Under the pieces are notes generated by a model. The model saw only the letters and a program-made list of their open reading frames with translations, did not search any database and was not told the origin of the DNA. DNA of 64,000 bases from Luteimonas suaedae (GTDB taxonomy: Bacteria > Pseudomonadota > Gammaproteobacteria > Xanthomonadales > Xanthomonadaceae). Location: assembly GCF_008312895.1 (NCBI RefSeq), contig NZ_VSSP01000007.1, positions 62,001-126,000 of the forward strand, in the 5' to 3' direction. This document shows, one piece after another, positions 47,642 to 58,893 of the stretch; position 1 is the first letter of the stretch, and the number at the start of each line of letters is the position of its first letter. The position numbers were made by a program, and so were the translations under genes.

Positions 47642-48214
47642 ATGGCGGACACCGCCGACATCACACAATGGCTGAACGCGGCGCGCGACGGCGACCGCGA
47701 CGCGCTCGATCGGGTGCTGTCCACGCTCTACCAGGAACTGCACGCGATGGCCCGCCGCCAGCTGGCCGGCCAGTACGGCCAGACCCTGGACGCGACCGCA
47801 CTGGTGCACGAGGCCTACCTGAAACTGATCGGCGGCACCGGCGCCCGCTTCGAGGACCGCGCGCACTTCTTCGCCTATGCCGCCTCGGCCATGCGCAGCG
47901 TGGTGGTCGACTATGCGCGCCAGCGCCTGGCGCGCAAGCGCGGCGGCGACCAGCACCGCGTGACCGACCTGCCCGAGGACCTCGCCGGCGGGCTGCGCCT
48001 GGACGAAGAGATGCTGGGGCTCGACACGGCGCTGACCCAGCTGCACAAGGCCGACGCCCGCCTGGCACGGGTGGTCGAACTGCGCTATTTCGCCGGCCTG
48101 TCGGAACTGGAGATCGCCGATCTGCTGCAGCGTTCCGAACGCAGCATCCGCCGCGACTGGCAGAAGGCGCGGATGTTCCTGCTGGCGGCGCTCCAGGATG
48201 AACCGGCACCCTGA
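47642..48214 (+). CDS. ECF RNA polymerase sigma factor (TIGR02999 type)
   Basis: A 190-residue sigma factor with region 2 (DATALVHEAYLKLIG and AHFFAYAASAMRSVVVDYARQRLARKRGG) and region 4 (VVELRYFAGLSELEIADLLQRSERSIRRDWQKARMFL). This family nearly always sits beside a Ser/Thr protein kinase, as here, 83 bases upstream of it. It lacks a membrane anti-sigma factor, so kinase phosphorylation probably sets its activity. A TATAGT box is at 47612-47617. Confidence 0.92.
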   Translation: MADTADITQWLNAARDGDRDALDRVLSTLYQELHAMARRQLAGQYGQTLDATALVHEAYLKLIGGTGARFEDRAHFFAYAASAMRSVVVDYARQRLARKRGGDQHRVTDLPEDLAGGLRLDEEMLGLDTALTQLHKADARLARVVELRYFAGLSELEIADLLQRSERSIRRDWQKARMFLLAALQDEPAP

Positions 48215-48297
48215 CACCACCATGCGGGCCGCCCGGCGGCAGGGGCCGGGACGCGGCCGCCGTGGCCGGCACGACGCCATGGCACGCTGAGGACGCC

Positions 48298-51096
<2,799 letters not shown>

Positions 51097-51108
51097 CGCG
51101 ACCGCGGC

Positions 51109-51732
51109 CTACGTCAGCGGCAGGTCCGGCTGCAACTGCTCGATCCGGCCTTCGCCACGCATGATCCGCTTGAACTCGGCCCGGCTGACGGACACGTAGC
51201 GCTCGTTGCCGCCGATCTCCACCTGCGGCCCCTGCTGCAGCGCGAGGCCCTGCGCATCGACACGCACGGTCATGGTGGCCTTCTTGCCGGTGTGGCAGAT
51301 GGTCTTGATCTCGCTCAGTTCGTCGGCCCAGGCCAGCAGCGCCTGGCTGCCCTCGAACAACTCGCCGCGAAAGTCGGTCCGCAGGCCGTAGCACAGCACC
51401 GGGATGCGCAGCTCGTCGACCACCTCCGACAGCTGCCACACCTGGGCGCGGCCGAGGAACTGCGCCTCGTCGACCAGCACGCAGTCCAGCTCGCCGTGCG
51501 CGGCGATGTCGTCACGGATGAGCTTCTCCAGATCCGTGCCGCGCTCGAAGGCGATGCCGTCGGCCTGCAGCCCGATGCGCGAGGCCACGCGGCCGCTGCC
51601 GGCGCGATCGTCGAGGCGCGGCGTCAGGATCACCACCCGCATCCCGCGCTCGCGGTAGTTGTGCGCCGATTGCAGCAGCGTGGTCGTCTTCCCGGCGTTC
51701 ATCGCCGAATAGTAGAAGTAGAGCTTGGCCAT
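51109..51732 (-). CDS. tdk: Thymidine kinase
   Basis: A 207-residue type II thymidine kinase. It has the P-loop [11 protein letters not shown], the catalytic glutamate in VLVDEAQFL and the lasso [10 protein letters not shown]. It salvages thymidine to dTMP. Compared with E. coli Tdk the zinc site is incomplete: CHTG replaces CHCG and SVSR replaces SVCR. Convergent with the kinase gene, 12 bases apart. Confidence 0.95.
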   Translation of the reverse strand: MAKLYFYYSAMNAGKTTTLLQSAHNYRERGMRVVILTPRLDDRAGSGRVASRIGLQADGIAFERGTDLEKLIRDDIAAHGELDCVLVDEAQFLGRAQVWQLSEVVDELRIPVLCYGLRTDFRGELFEGSQALLAWADELSEIKTICHTGKKATMTVRVDAQGLALQQGPQVEIGGNERYVSVSRAEFKRIMRGEGRIEQLQPDLPLT

Positions 51733-51954
51733 GCGCGCAGTCTAGAGCGTGTCCTGCGTGCTTTGGAGTGCTCCCTCCGCGCGCCGGGCCGCTGCGCGAG
51801 TCTGGTCCCGTGCCGGCCTCGCTCCGGCGCGCGCGCGCCGGAATCCGCCGGTCGGCTCGTCAGCCGGCAGCACGGCGCGGAATCGGCGCAGCCGCGCGCA
51901 TCCGCAGTCGCCGCGGGGCGCAGGCGCTACAATCGCCCGCCCCGGGAAGTCTGC

Positions 51955-53946
51955 ATGCACGGTCTCAATCCCCAACAATCCGCCGCGGTCGCCCATTGCG
52001 ACGGCCCGCTGCTGGTGCTCGCCGGCGCCGGCAGCGGCAAGACCCGGGTGATCGTGGAGAAGATCGCGCACCTGGTCGCGTCCGGACGCTATCCGGCCAA
52101 ACGCATCGCCGCGATCACCTTCACCAACAAGTCGGCCAGGGAGATGCGTGAACGCGTCGGCAAGCGCATCCGCGGCGACGCCGCCGACGGCCTGACGGTC
52201 TCCACCTTCCACGCGCTCGGCCTGAAGCTGCTGCAGATCGAGCACGCCACCGCCGGGTTGCGGCGCGGCTTTTCGATCTTCGACGCCGACGACAGCCTGG
52301 CGCAGTTCAAGGACCTGCTGCCCGGGACCAAGCCCGACGTGGCGCAGGCGATGCAGCAGCTGGTGTCGCGCGCCAAGAACGCCGGCCTCTCGCCCGAGGA
52401 GGCCGCGGCGGCGGCGCGCAGCACCCGCGAGCACGAGGCCGCGGCGCTGTACGCGCGCTACCAGGCACGGCTGGCGGCGTTCAACGCGGTCGATTTCGAC
52501 GACCTGATCCGGCTGCCGGTGCAGCTGCTGGAATCGCACGAGGACCTGTGCCTGGGCTGGCGCGAGCGCATCGGCTACCTGCTGGTCGACGAATGCCAGG
52601 ACACCAACGACGCCCAGTACCGGCTGCTGAAGGCGCTGGCCGGGCCGAAGGGCCACTTCACCTGCGTCGGCGATGACGACCAGAGCATCTACGCCTGGCG
52701 CGGCGCCAATCCCGAGAACCTGTCGCAGCTGGCGCAGGACTACCCGGCGCTGACGGTGGTGAAGCTGGAGCAGAACTACCGCTGCTCCAATCGCGTGCTG
52801 CGCGCGGCCAACGCGCTGATCGCCAACAATCCGCACGAACACCCGAAGACGCTGTGGAGCGCGCAGGCCGATGGCGAGCGCATCCGGGTGTGGAAATGCC
52901 GCGATGGCAACCACGAGGCCGAGCGCGTCGCCGCCGAGATCCAGTTCCTGCAGACCGCCGGCAAGGCGCAGTGGAACGAGGTCTGCGTGCTGTTCCGCGG
53001 CAACCACCAGTCGCGCGCGCTGGAGAAGGCACTGCAGCTGCTGCGGGTGCCGTACCACCTCAGCGGCGGCACCGCGTTCCTTGCACGCGCCGAAGTGAAG
53101 GATGCGCTGTCGTGGCTGCGGCTGGTCGCCAATCCCGACGACGACGCCGCGTTCCTGCGCGCGGTGCAGTCGCCGCGGCGCGAGGTCGGCGCGACCACCC
53201 TGGCGAAGCTCTCGGAACTGGCGCAGCACGCGCAGCTGCCGCTGTCGCGCGCGGCCGAATCGATCGGCCTGTTGAAGCAGTTGCCGGCACGCGCCGCCAA
53301 TGCGCTGGGCGGGTTCGCCGACATCCTCCGCGGGCTGCGCGCCGATGCGGCGCGGCTGCCGCCGGCGGAACTGGTGCGCAACCTCAACGAGCGTTCCGGC
53401 CTGTTGGCCGCGGTACGCGCGCAGTGCAAGAGCGAGCAGCAGTTCGCGATGCGCCGCGGTAACCTCGACGAGCTGGCCGACTGGTTCGACGGCGGGCATT
53501 CCCTTCAGGGCCGCGGCGCCGGCCCGGGCGAGCTTGCGGCGCAGCTCGCCCTGCTCACGCACGCCGACCGCGACGACGGCGGCAACCAGGTGCGGCTGAT
53601 GAGCCTGCACGCCGCCAAGGGACTCGAGTTCCGCTACGTCTTCATCGTCGGCGTCGATGACGACACCCTGCCGCACGAGGCCAGCGTCGACGAAGGCCGC
53701 ATCGACGAGGAGCGGCGACTGCTGTACGTCGGCATCACCCGCGCCAAGGAACGGCTGTGGCTGTCGTACGCACGCGAGGCGCAGAAATGGGGCAGCCGGC
53801 TGCGACTGACGCCGAGCCGGTTCCTCGACGAACTGCCCGCCGACGAGTTGCAGCGCGACGGCGCCGACCCGGTGGCCGACGCCGAACACAAACGCGAGCG
53901 CGCCGACGCCGGTTTCGCCGCGATCAAGGCGCTGCTCGACGCCTGA
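51955..53946 (+). CDS. rep: ATP-dependent DNA helicase Rep
   Basis: A 663-residue superfamily 1A helicase that moves 3'-5' on single-stranded DNA and helps forks pass protein blocks. Motifs: GAGSGKTR (I), FTNKSAREM (Ia), DECQDTN (II, with Cys in place of the usual Tyr), GDDDQSIYAWRGA (III), QNYRCS (IV), and SLHAAKGLEF plus VGITRAKERL (V, VI). It is slightly shorter than E. coli Rep (673). The ATG at 51955 starts MHGLNPQQSAAV. A TACAAT box lies at 51928. Confidence 0.96.
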   Translation: MHGLNPQQSAAVAHCDGPLLVLAGAGSGKTRVIVEKIAHLVASGRYPAKRIAAITFTNKSAREMRERVGKRIRGDAADGLTVSTFHALGLKLLQIEHATAGLRRGFSIFDADDSLAQFKDLLPGTKPDVAQAMQQLVSRAKNAGLSPEEAAAAARSTREHEAAALYARYQARLAAFNAVDFDDLIRLPVQLLESHEDLCLGWRERIGYLLVDECQDTNDAQYRLLKALAGPKGHFTCVGDDDQSIYAWRGANPENLSQLAQDYPALTVVKLEQNYRCSNRVLRAANALIANNPHEHPKTLWSAQADGERIRVWKCRDGNHEAERVAAEIQFLQTAGKAQWNEVCVLFRGNHQSRALEKALQLLRVPYHLSGGTAFLARAEVKDALSWLRLVANPDDDAAFLRAVQSPRREVGATTLAKLSELAQHAQLPLSRAAESIGLLKQLPARAANALGGFADILRGLRADAARLPPAELVRNLNERSGLLAAVRAQCKSEQQFAMRRGNLDELADWFDGGHSLQGRGAGPGELAAQLALLTHADRDDGGNQVRLMSLHAAKGLEFRYVFIVGVDDDTLPHEASVDEGRIDEERRLLYVGITRAKERLWLSYAREAQKWGSRLRLTPSRFLDELPADELQRDGADPVADAEHKRERADAGFAAIKALLDA

Positions 53947-53997
53947 GCCGGCACAGCCGTCCGCTACACTCGACGCCCCGCAACGCCGGAGACCGCC

Positions 53998-54867
53998 GTG
54001 CGCACGACCCTGCTGGCCCTCTGCCTGCTCGCGCTGACCCTGCCCGCCTGCCAGACCGGCCCGCCGGCCGCGCCCGCGGCACCAACCGCCACCGCCGACG
54101 ACAACCTCAATGCGGTGCTCTGGATGCAGGCTTCTGCCGAGTACCATGCCGCGGCGCTGTCGTTGTACCGCGCCGCCGGCGACCGGCTCGACGAAGCACT
54201 CGCCGACCCGGACTGGGACGCGCTCGTTGCCGAGGAGCGCGCGGCCGCGGGCAGCGCGGCCGGACGGCCGCCGGCGGTGATCGTGGACATCGACGAGACC
54301 GTGCTCGACAACTCCCCGTACCAGGCGCGCCTGGTGCGCGGCGGCGCCGAATACGACGAGGCGACCTGGGCCGCATGGGTCGACGAACGCCAGGCCGGAC
54401 CGATCCCGGGCGCGCTGGCATTCGCGCGCCTGGCCGATGCCCGGGGCGTCACCCTGGTCTACCTGTCCAATCGGACGCAGGCGTCGGCCGACGCCACCGT
54501 GGCCAATCTGCGCGCCGTCGGCTTTCCGGTGGCCGACGACAGCGTGTTCCTCGGCCTGGGGACCGAAGTGGAGGGCTGCCAGTCGCGCGGCAGCGAAAAG
54601 GACTGCCGCCGTGTGCTGGCCGGCCGCCGCTACCGCGTGCTGATGCAGTTCGGCGACCAGCTCGGCGATTTCGTCCGGGTCGAGCGCAATACTCCGCAGG
54701 CACGGGCGCAGCTGCTGGCGACCCACGGCGAGTGGTTCGGCGAGCGCTGGTGGATGCTGCCCAACCCGAGCTACGGTGGCTGGGAGGCGGCGGCATTCGG
54801 CAACGCCCGGGATCTGCCGCGCGAGGCGCGCCGCCAAGCCAAGCGCGACGCGCTCGATCCCAAGTAA
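53998..54867 (+). CDS. Outer-membrane lipoprotein acid phosphatase, e(P4)/HAD class C family
   Basis: A 289-residue lipoprotein. The signal ends in the lipobox LPAC with Cys19; the HAD domain has the nucleophile motif VDIDETVLDN (DxDxT), then YLSNRTQ, and the acidic motif FGDQLGDF. In Haemophilus the relative e(P4) removes phosphate from NMN and nucleotides in NAD uptake. Start at the GTG 53998 with GGAG upstream. Monocistronic; downstream is the T3SS-side promoter region. Confidence 0.93.
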   Translation: MRTTLLALCLLALTLPACQTGPPAAPAAPTATADDNLNAVLWMQASAEYHAAALSLYRAAGDRLDEALADPDWDALVAEERAAAGSAAGRPPAVIVDIDETVLDNSPYQARLVRGGAEYDEATWAAWVDERQAGPIPGALAFARLADARGVTLVYLSNRTQASADATVANLRAVGFPVADDSVFLGLGTEVEGCQSRGSEKDCRRVLAGRRYRVLMQFGDQLGDFVRVERNTPQARAQLLATHGEWFGERWWMLPNPSYGGWEAAAFGNARDLPREARRQAKRDALDPK

Positions 54868-54970
54868 AAGTGAGCTGGGCACGCCGCCCGGCCGAACTTC
54901 GGCCCCGGACGCGCCACCGCGACACTCGGCCGGCCTGAGCCGCGGTGGTGATCCGGACGTCCTCCCGTCT

Positions 54971-55022
54971 GGCCGGATACGTCCGGCCGACCCCAGGGTC
55001 GCCCTAGGGTTGGCCCTAGGTC
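54971..55022. promoter_or_regulatory. Palindrome plus three ~12-bp repeats containing CCCTAGG upstream of the 475-aa gene
   Basis: GGCCGGA-TACG-TCCGGCC at 54971-54988 is a perfect palindrome. Immediately after it, at about 54991-55022, three related units follow: CCCCAGGGTCG, CCCTAGGGTTGG and CCCTAGGTCG. They end about 90 bases before the 475-aa gene. The tandem layout at fixed spacing on one face of the helix suggests a regulator site. Confidence 0.5.
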
Positions 55023-55110
55023 GTCCGCGACGGACAAACGCCGTAGCGTGGGCTATCCCGGTGCATCAGGGGCCCGGTCCCGCCACCCGACGCCATACGG
55101 GGGTCTTGCC

Positions 55111-56538
55111 ATGCCCATCGGTCCGCTCTCTTCCGGCCCGCCCGGACTGTCCCACGGTCCGCCCGGACTCGGCGGGCTGAAACATCTGCTGGGCAATCTG
55201 ACTTCCAGCCTGGCGCGCAGCCTCGGCGGGCCGTCGAACTTTCCCGGCGCGGGACCGTCGCTGCCGCCGTCCGGACCGGGCTCGTCGCCGCTCTCGCAGG
55301 TGCCTTCCGGTTTGCCCGGCTCGTCCACGCAGCCCGCGCACCATCACGCGGGCGGACCACCCGCGCATGCAGGTGTGCAGGGGCCGCCTGTGCACGCGGG
55401 TGTGCCGGGGCCACCGCCACACGCCGCCTCCGGCGGCCCATCGCAGCCATCGAACGGTTCGCCGCCGCCGATGACGCCGGGGTCCGGGCAAAACGCGCTG
55501 TTCGTTTCCACCGTCGCATCAGCGGTCGCATCGACCCTGGGCAATGCGCTGCAGGCGCTGACGCAGCAACAGTCCCTGCCGCCCGGCCTGGCCCGGCAGC
55601 TGTCCGGCGCGGCGCCGTCGATGCAGCCCGGCCCCGCCAACGTCGCGGCCATGACGCAGGGGGCGATTTCCGCGGCAGCGGCGCAGGCACAACCAGCACA
55701 ATCAGGTACGCCGGCGGCGCCGACCGGCTACGGCCTCCAGGCCGCACCGGCTTCCGTGGTGCAACAGCCCGCGGGGTTGATGGCGCCGCAGGCGCCGCTA
55801 CAAGCCGCCGCCAGGCCCGATGCGGTGGCGGTGCCGCTGCAGGCCGCGCAGGCCAACGTCGCCGCGTCGCCCGCGCAGGCGCATCCGATGCTGGCGCCGC
55901 AGGCGCGGCCGGACGCCGTCCCGCTCGCGATGCGTGCCGACGGCGCGGTCGTCGAACGCGCGCCGTCCTCCATGCCGGGCGCGCCCAGCGCGACCACCCC
56001 CGCCGGATCCACCGCCGCGGCCGCGGGAACGACCGCCGCGACAGCGGCGCCGGCCGGCGCCACGCAGGCGACGGTGGCCACCGTGCTGGCGTCCGCCGTG
56101 CCGGCCTCGCAGTCTCCCGGCGACGCCAAGGGCGCCACCATGCTGGCCGCAGGCGATCGCGCCCAGGCGGCACGCGCCGACGGCACCGTCGCCCACGGCC
56201 ATACCGTCGCGGGTACGCAGCAGCGGCGCGCGTGGAAATCCCTGTACGGCGTGTCGGCGCTGCTGGCGGCGCTGGGATCGCGCGAGCATGCGGAGCGCTC
56301 CCGCCGCGAGGCCGAGTTCGCCGAACAACGCCTGGTCGAACGCGTGTTCCAGTGGCTGTACTGGGTGCTGGCGATCGTCGCCTACGGCTGCCTGGCGCTG
56401 TCGATCCTCGTCTTCCTGCCGGTCCTGGACGGCAACGTCGCCCCGGCGCCACAGACCCCGGTCTGGGTCGGCGGTTTCGCGATGCTGGGCTTGGCAGCCG
56501 GCATCGGCGCCTGGCTGCTGGCGCGGCGATTGAAATGA
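55111..56538 (+). CDS. Pro/Gly/Ala/Gln-rich protein with two C-terminal membrane helices, T3SS-linked
   Basis: 475 residues. Residues 1-110 are Pro/Gly/Ser/His-rich, about 110-360 are Ala/Gln/Pro-rich with helical stretches (ALFVSTVASAVASTLGNALQALTQQQ), about 370-400 are charged (RREAEFAEQRLVERV), and two hydrophobic helices lie at about 402-424 and 440-468 with a short loop. No signal peptide. I recognise no family. It converges on the T3SS block from the left, with its own repeat-rich upstream region. The composition resembles harpins and translocators, but this is inference. The ATG at 55111 is preferred over an earlier GTG. Confidence 0.7.
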   Translation: MPIGPLSSGPPGLSHGPPGLGGLKHLLGNLTSSLARSLGGPSNFPGAGPSLPPSGPGSSPLSQVPSGLPGSSTQPAHHHAGGPPAHAGVQGPPVHAGVPGPPPHAASGGPSQPSNGSPPPMTPGSGQNALFVSTVASAVASTLGNALQALTQQQSLPPGLARQLSGAAPSMQPGPANVAAMTQGAISAAAAQAQPAQSGTPAAPTGYGLQAAPASVVQQPAGLMAPQAPLQAAARPDAVAVPLQAAQANVAASPAQAHPMLAPQARPDAVPLAMRADGAVVERAPSSMPGAPSATTPAGSTAAAAGTTAATAAPAGATQATVATVLASAVPASQSPGDAKGATMLAAGDRAQAARADGTVAHGHTVAGTQQRRAWKSLYGVSALLAALGSREHAERSRREAEFAEQRLVERVFQWLYWVLAIVAYGCLALSILVFLPVLDGNVAPAPQTPVWVGGFAMLGLAAGIGAWLLARRLK

Positions 56539-56674
56539 CGGCATCGCCGGGTCGGCCGGAGCAGGGTTCGCGCCCTGCATCCACGGCACTCTTCCGCAGC
56601 GGATCACGTCGCCTGCAGGCGGAGCACCCGCGCGTGTAGGAACGCGGGCACGGCGACACACCCGCCTCGATCGG

Positions 56675-57349
56675 TTACTTGATGCAGACCGGCACCCGGA
56701 CTCGGTGCGCGGGCCCGCCCGAGAAGTTCGCCACGCTTCGCATGCGCCACTTGACCGCCTTGCAGTTTCCGTCGCCGTCGGGCTGGGGCTGCGCCGCGGT
56801 CACCGGCGCGTCCGCATCCGCCGCGTCCCGGTGCAGCGCGTAATCGAACTGGAAGATCGCCCCTTCGGGAAAGCCACTCTCGCTCGGTTCCAGCAGCTCG
56901 ATCTCGACCTTGAGCATGAGCGAGGTCTCGGCGGCCGTTCCCCGGATGTGCAGGCGATGCGGGTGTACCAGGCCCGTGCCCTCGATCCTGCCGTCGGCGT
57001 CGAGCGCCAGGGTGATCGCTTGGTCCCGGCTGCGCCAGCCGTTCTCGTCGTAGCTGCCTTCGAGCACGAAGCCCGCGTCGCCCTCGCGCTCGATGTTCCC
57101 CACCAGGATCAACCGCGCACGGCCCTCGCCCTCGTCGACGAACTGCGCACTGCCGGTGCCGGTGGCGTTGAGCGCGTCACGCAGGTGATCGTCCGGGAGC
57201 GATGCGCGCACGTCGACGCTTCCCAGGTAGGGATCCCCCAGATACGGGGGAGGCGGACGCTGCTGCTCCGCTTCCCCTCCCGCCAGTTCGCTGCACGCCG
57301 TCGCCAACAGGAGCGCGGCCAGGGCGACGATCCGTTGCATGAGACGCAT
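56675..57349 (-). CDS. Hypothetical lipoprotein at the end of the T3SS block
   Basis: A 224-residue predicted lipoprotein: signal with lipobox LLATAC, Cys19. The rest is beta-rich with no recognised domain; one DGDGN loop and a late Cys pair (NCKAVKW, VPVCIK) that could form a disulfide. It follows the 126-aa gene (same strand), after a hairpin terminator, so it may have its own promoter. Whether it serves the secretion system is not known. Confidence 0.72.
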   Translation of the reverse strand: MRLMQRIVALAALLLATACSELAGGEAEQQRPPPPYLGDPYLGSVDVRASLPDDHLRDALNATGTGSAQFVDEGEGRARLILVGNIEREGDAGFVLEGSYDENGWRSRDQAITLALDADGRIEGTGLVHPHRLHIRGTAAETSLMLKVEIELLEPSESGFPEGAIFQFDYALHRDAADADAPVTAAQPQPDGDGNCKAVKWRMRSVANFSGGPAHRVRVPVCIK

Positions 57350-57373
57350 CGAGATTCCTCCCGCGTAAGCAGA

Positions 57374-57399
57374 ACGCCCCCGGACAATGCCGGGGGCGT
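57374..57399 (-). terminator. Hairpin terminator after the 126-aa gene
   Basis: ACGCCCCCGG pairs with CCGGGGGCGT across a six-base loop. On the minus strand the following bases are TCTGCTT, a weak U-tract. It separates the 126-aa gene from the lipoprotein gene. Confidence 0.7.
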
Positions 57400-57429
57400 C
57401 TGCTGTCTGGAACAGGCCGTCCGATTGGA

Positions 57430-57810
57430 TTAGCCGGACTTGCGGGCGACCTGGGTGTTGGCTTCGCCGTAGCTCTTGATCACGGTGCTCATGGCCTGCA
57501 TGAACATGTTCATGATCTGGGTCTGGGCCTGAAGCTGGGCGGTGATGAGATTCTCGGACATGCTGCCCGGAGACTTGCCGTTGTTCTCCATCTTGGCCTT
57601 TTCGTTCTGGATGTTGTCCAGCTTCTCGGCCAGCGCGAACACGCGGTCGGTCATCTTGTCCGCGATCAGGCCCATCGCGATGGCCAGTGCCATCAGCACG
57701 CTGCCGCCGGCTGCCTTGCTCGCCTGCGCCTTGGTCCGCGCGTCGATCTGCGCGTTGTCGATGAAGTTGTAGGCGTAGGATTTGGAATCGATGTTGACGA
57801 CATCAGACAT
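57430..57810 (-). CDS. 126-residue T3SS-associated helical protein, possible filament or translocator-like
   Basis: A 126-residue protein without a signal peptide. The middle is an amphipathic to hydrophobic helix (SVLMALAIAMGLIADKM, about 37-53), followed by a charged coiled-coil region (FALAEKLDNIQNEKAKMENN) and a helical Met/Gln-rich tail. This layout (helix, hydrophobic segment, coiled coil) is the pattern of EspA/SseB-type filament proteins, but similarity is only of pattern. Codon use is less GC-biased than neighbours. GGAG lies seven to ten bases before the ATG. Confidence 0.65.
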   Translation of the reverse strand: MSDVVNIDSKSYAYNFIDNAQIDARTKAQASKAAGGSVLMALAIAMGLIADKMTDRVFALAEKLDNIQNEKAKMENNGKSPGSMSENLITAQLQAQTQIMNMFMQAMSTVIKSYGEANTQVARKSG

Positions 57811-57869
57811 TTCGGTTCTCCGTTGTTCGGGGTCCAGCGAATGAAGTGCTCTCGGTACGCAACCTGGTG

Positions 57870-58487
57870 TCAGGCGTGCTTTGGCGGACCGCGAACCCGT
57901 CGCGAACGGGAGTTGACCATCTCGCTGCGGAGAGGCTGTGGAGGATCCTTCCGGATTCCGGAGGAGGCGTCCTGCTCCGGATCGGCCGATGCCTGGCTCT
58001 TCTGCTCACGGAACCAGGCCAGGGCCTTTTCCTGGCCTTCGGTCTGCATGCGGCGACCGAACTCGATCGCGATCTGCGATTCCCGGCTTTCGAGCGGGCG
58101 CAGTGCCTGATTGAGTTGGCGGATCAGTACGTTGGCTTCGTCCTCGGTGACCGCGCCGCTACCTTGCAGCCCTTCCACGACGTCCATCCATGCGCCGCGA
58201 TCCAGGGCCGCCGTCGGTTCCGACTCGGCGGCGGCCTCGTCCAGCGCATCGGCGAACTGCTTCTGGACGAAATCGCGCGTTTCCTGGTCGATGCCGGGGT
58301 CGTTGACCAGCATCGCTTCGAATTCCTGCAGCAGCTCGCTGACGGCCCCCTGGAGCGCCTCGACCTCGGGATTCACCTCCGCCTGATCGCGACCCGTTTC
58401 GCCCGGATCCACCGAATCCTGGCGGACAGGGACATGCGATGGCCGTGTCCGGTTGGGGGTGGCTCGGCGGGGCGGGCGAGGTGGCAT
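57870..58487 (-). CDS. 205-residue T3SS-associated protein, C-terminal domain shared with the 98-aa neighbour
   Basis: A 205-residue soluble protein. Residues 1-35 are basic and Pro-rich; about 38-88 form an acidic helical region; about 98-165 are a helical domain that aligns without gaps to residues 8-69 of the 98-aa protein next to it, with 21 of 62 identities, including W100-M101, LIR, N, RR, G and W. The tail is basic. No family is recognised. It could be a secreted substrate with its own chaperone-like relative. Start at 58487, weak ribosome site. Confidence 0.68.
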   Translation of the reverse strand: MPPRPPRRATPNRTRPSHVPVRQDSVDPGETGRDQAEVNPEVEALQGAVSELLQEFEAMLVNDPGIDQETRDFVQKQFADALDEAAAESEPTAALDRGAWMDVVEGLQGSGAVTEDEANVLIRQLNQALRPLESRESQIAIEFGRRMQTEGQEKALAWFREQKSQASADPEQDASSGIRKDPPQPLRSEMVNSRSRRVRGPPKHA

Positions 58488-58587
58488 TTCGTTTCCAGAT
58501 GAATGGGTTCTGGGGCGGCTGCGGCGCGAATCGAATCCTCGAAACGAGTCTAACCATGATCCCCGGCGGGGCAAGCTGGGGGCGACC

Positions 58588-58884
58588 CTAGGCGGTCAAG
58601 GTCCAATCCGTGCAGGAGAACTGCTCGAAAATCCGCTGCATCTTCTCGCCTTCGCGCTGCCCAAGCTCCCGGGCGGTCTCCGCCAGCCATTCATCGGCTG
58701 CCTGCCGCCCGTCGCCGGCAAGCCGGCGCTGGTACTCGGGCGCGATGGCGAACAGCTCCTCTTCTATCAACCGCTGATGATCGTTGACGTGACGGATGAG
58801 CGCGGCCTCGTCATCGGCATTGATCACACCTTCGGCGCGCAGCTGCTCGATCCGCTCCATCCAGGTCTGGCCGGCGGCGTTCAT
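58588..58884 (-). CDS. 98-residue T3SS-associated protein, paralogue of the 205-aa C-terminal domain
   Basis: A 98-residue acidic, helical protein (WMERIEQLRAEGVINADDE at about 8-26). Residues 8-69 match residues 100-161 of the 205-aa protein gapless, about one-third identical. Size and acidity fit a small secretion chaperone or regulator, but nothing more specific can be said. It starts nine bases after the 75-aa gene, so they are co-transcribed. Confidence 0.68.
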   Translation of the reverse strand: MNAAGQTWMERIEQLRAEGVINADDEAALIRHVNDHQRLIEEELFAIAPEYQRRLAGDGRQAADEWLAETARELGQREGEKMQRIFEQFSCTDWTLTA

Positions 58885-58893
58885 GTGCTGCGC

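Noticed and set aside
46516-47724. Long N-terminal extension of the desaturase frame across mutM
   Set aside because: The extension is antisense to mutM, which has fixed catalytic residues and zinc finger; desaturase homology begins near 46515.
58586-58592. CCCTAGG near 58587 as a further copy of the regulatory unit seen at 55009
   Set aside because: It overlaps the stop codon of the 98-aa gene and lacks the flanking bases of the repeat unit; likely coincidence.
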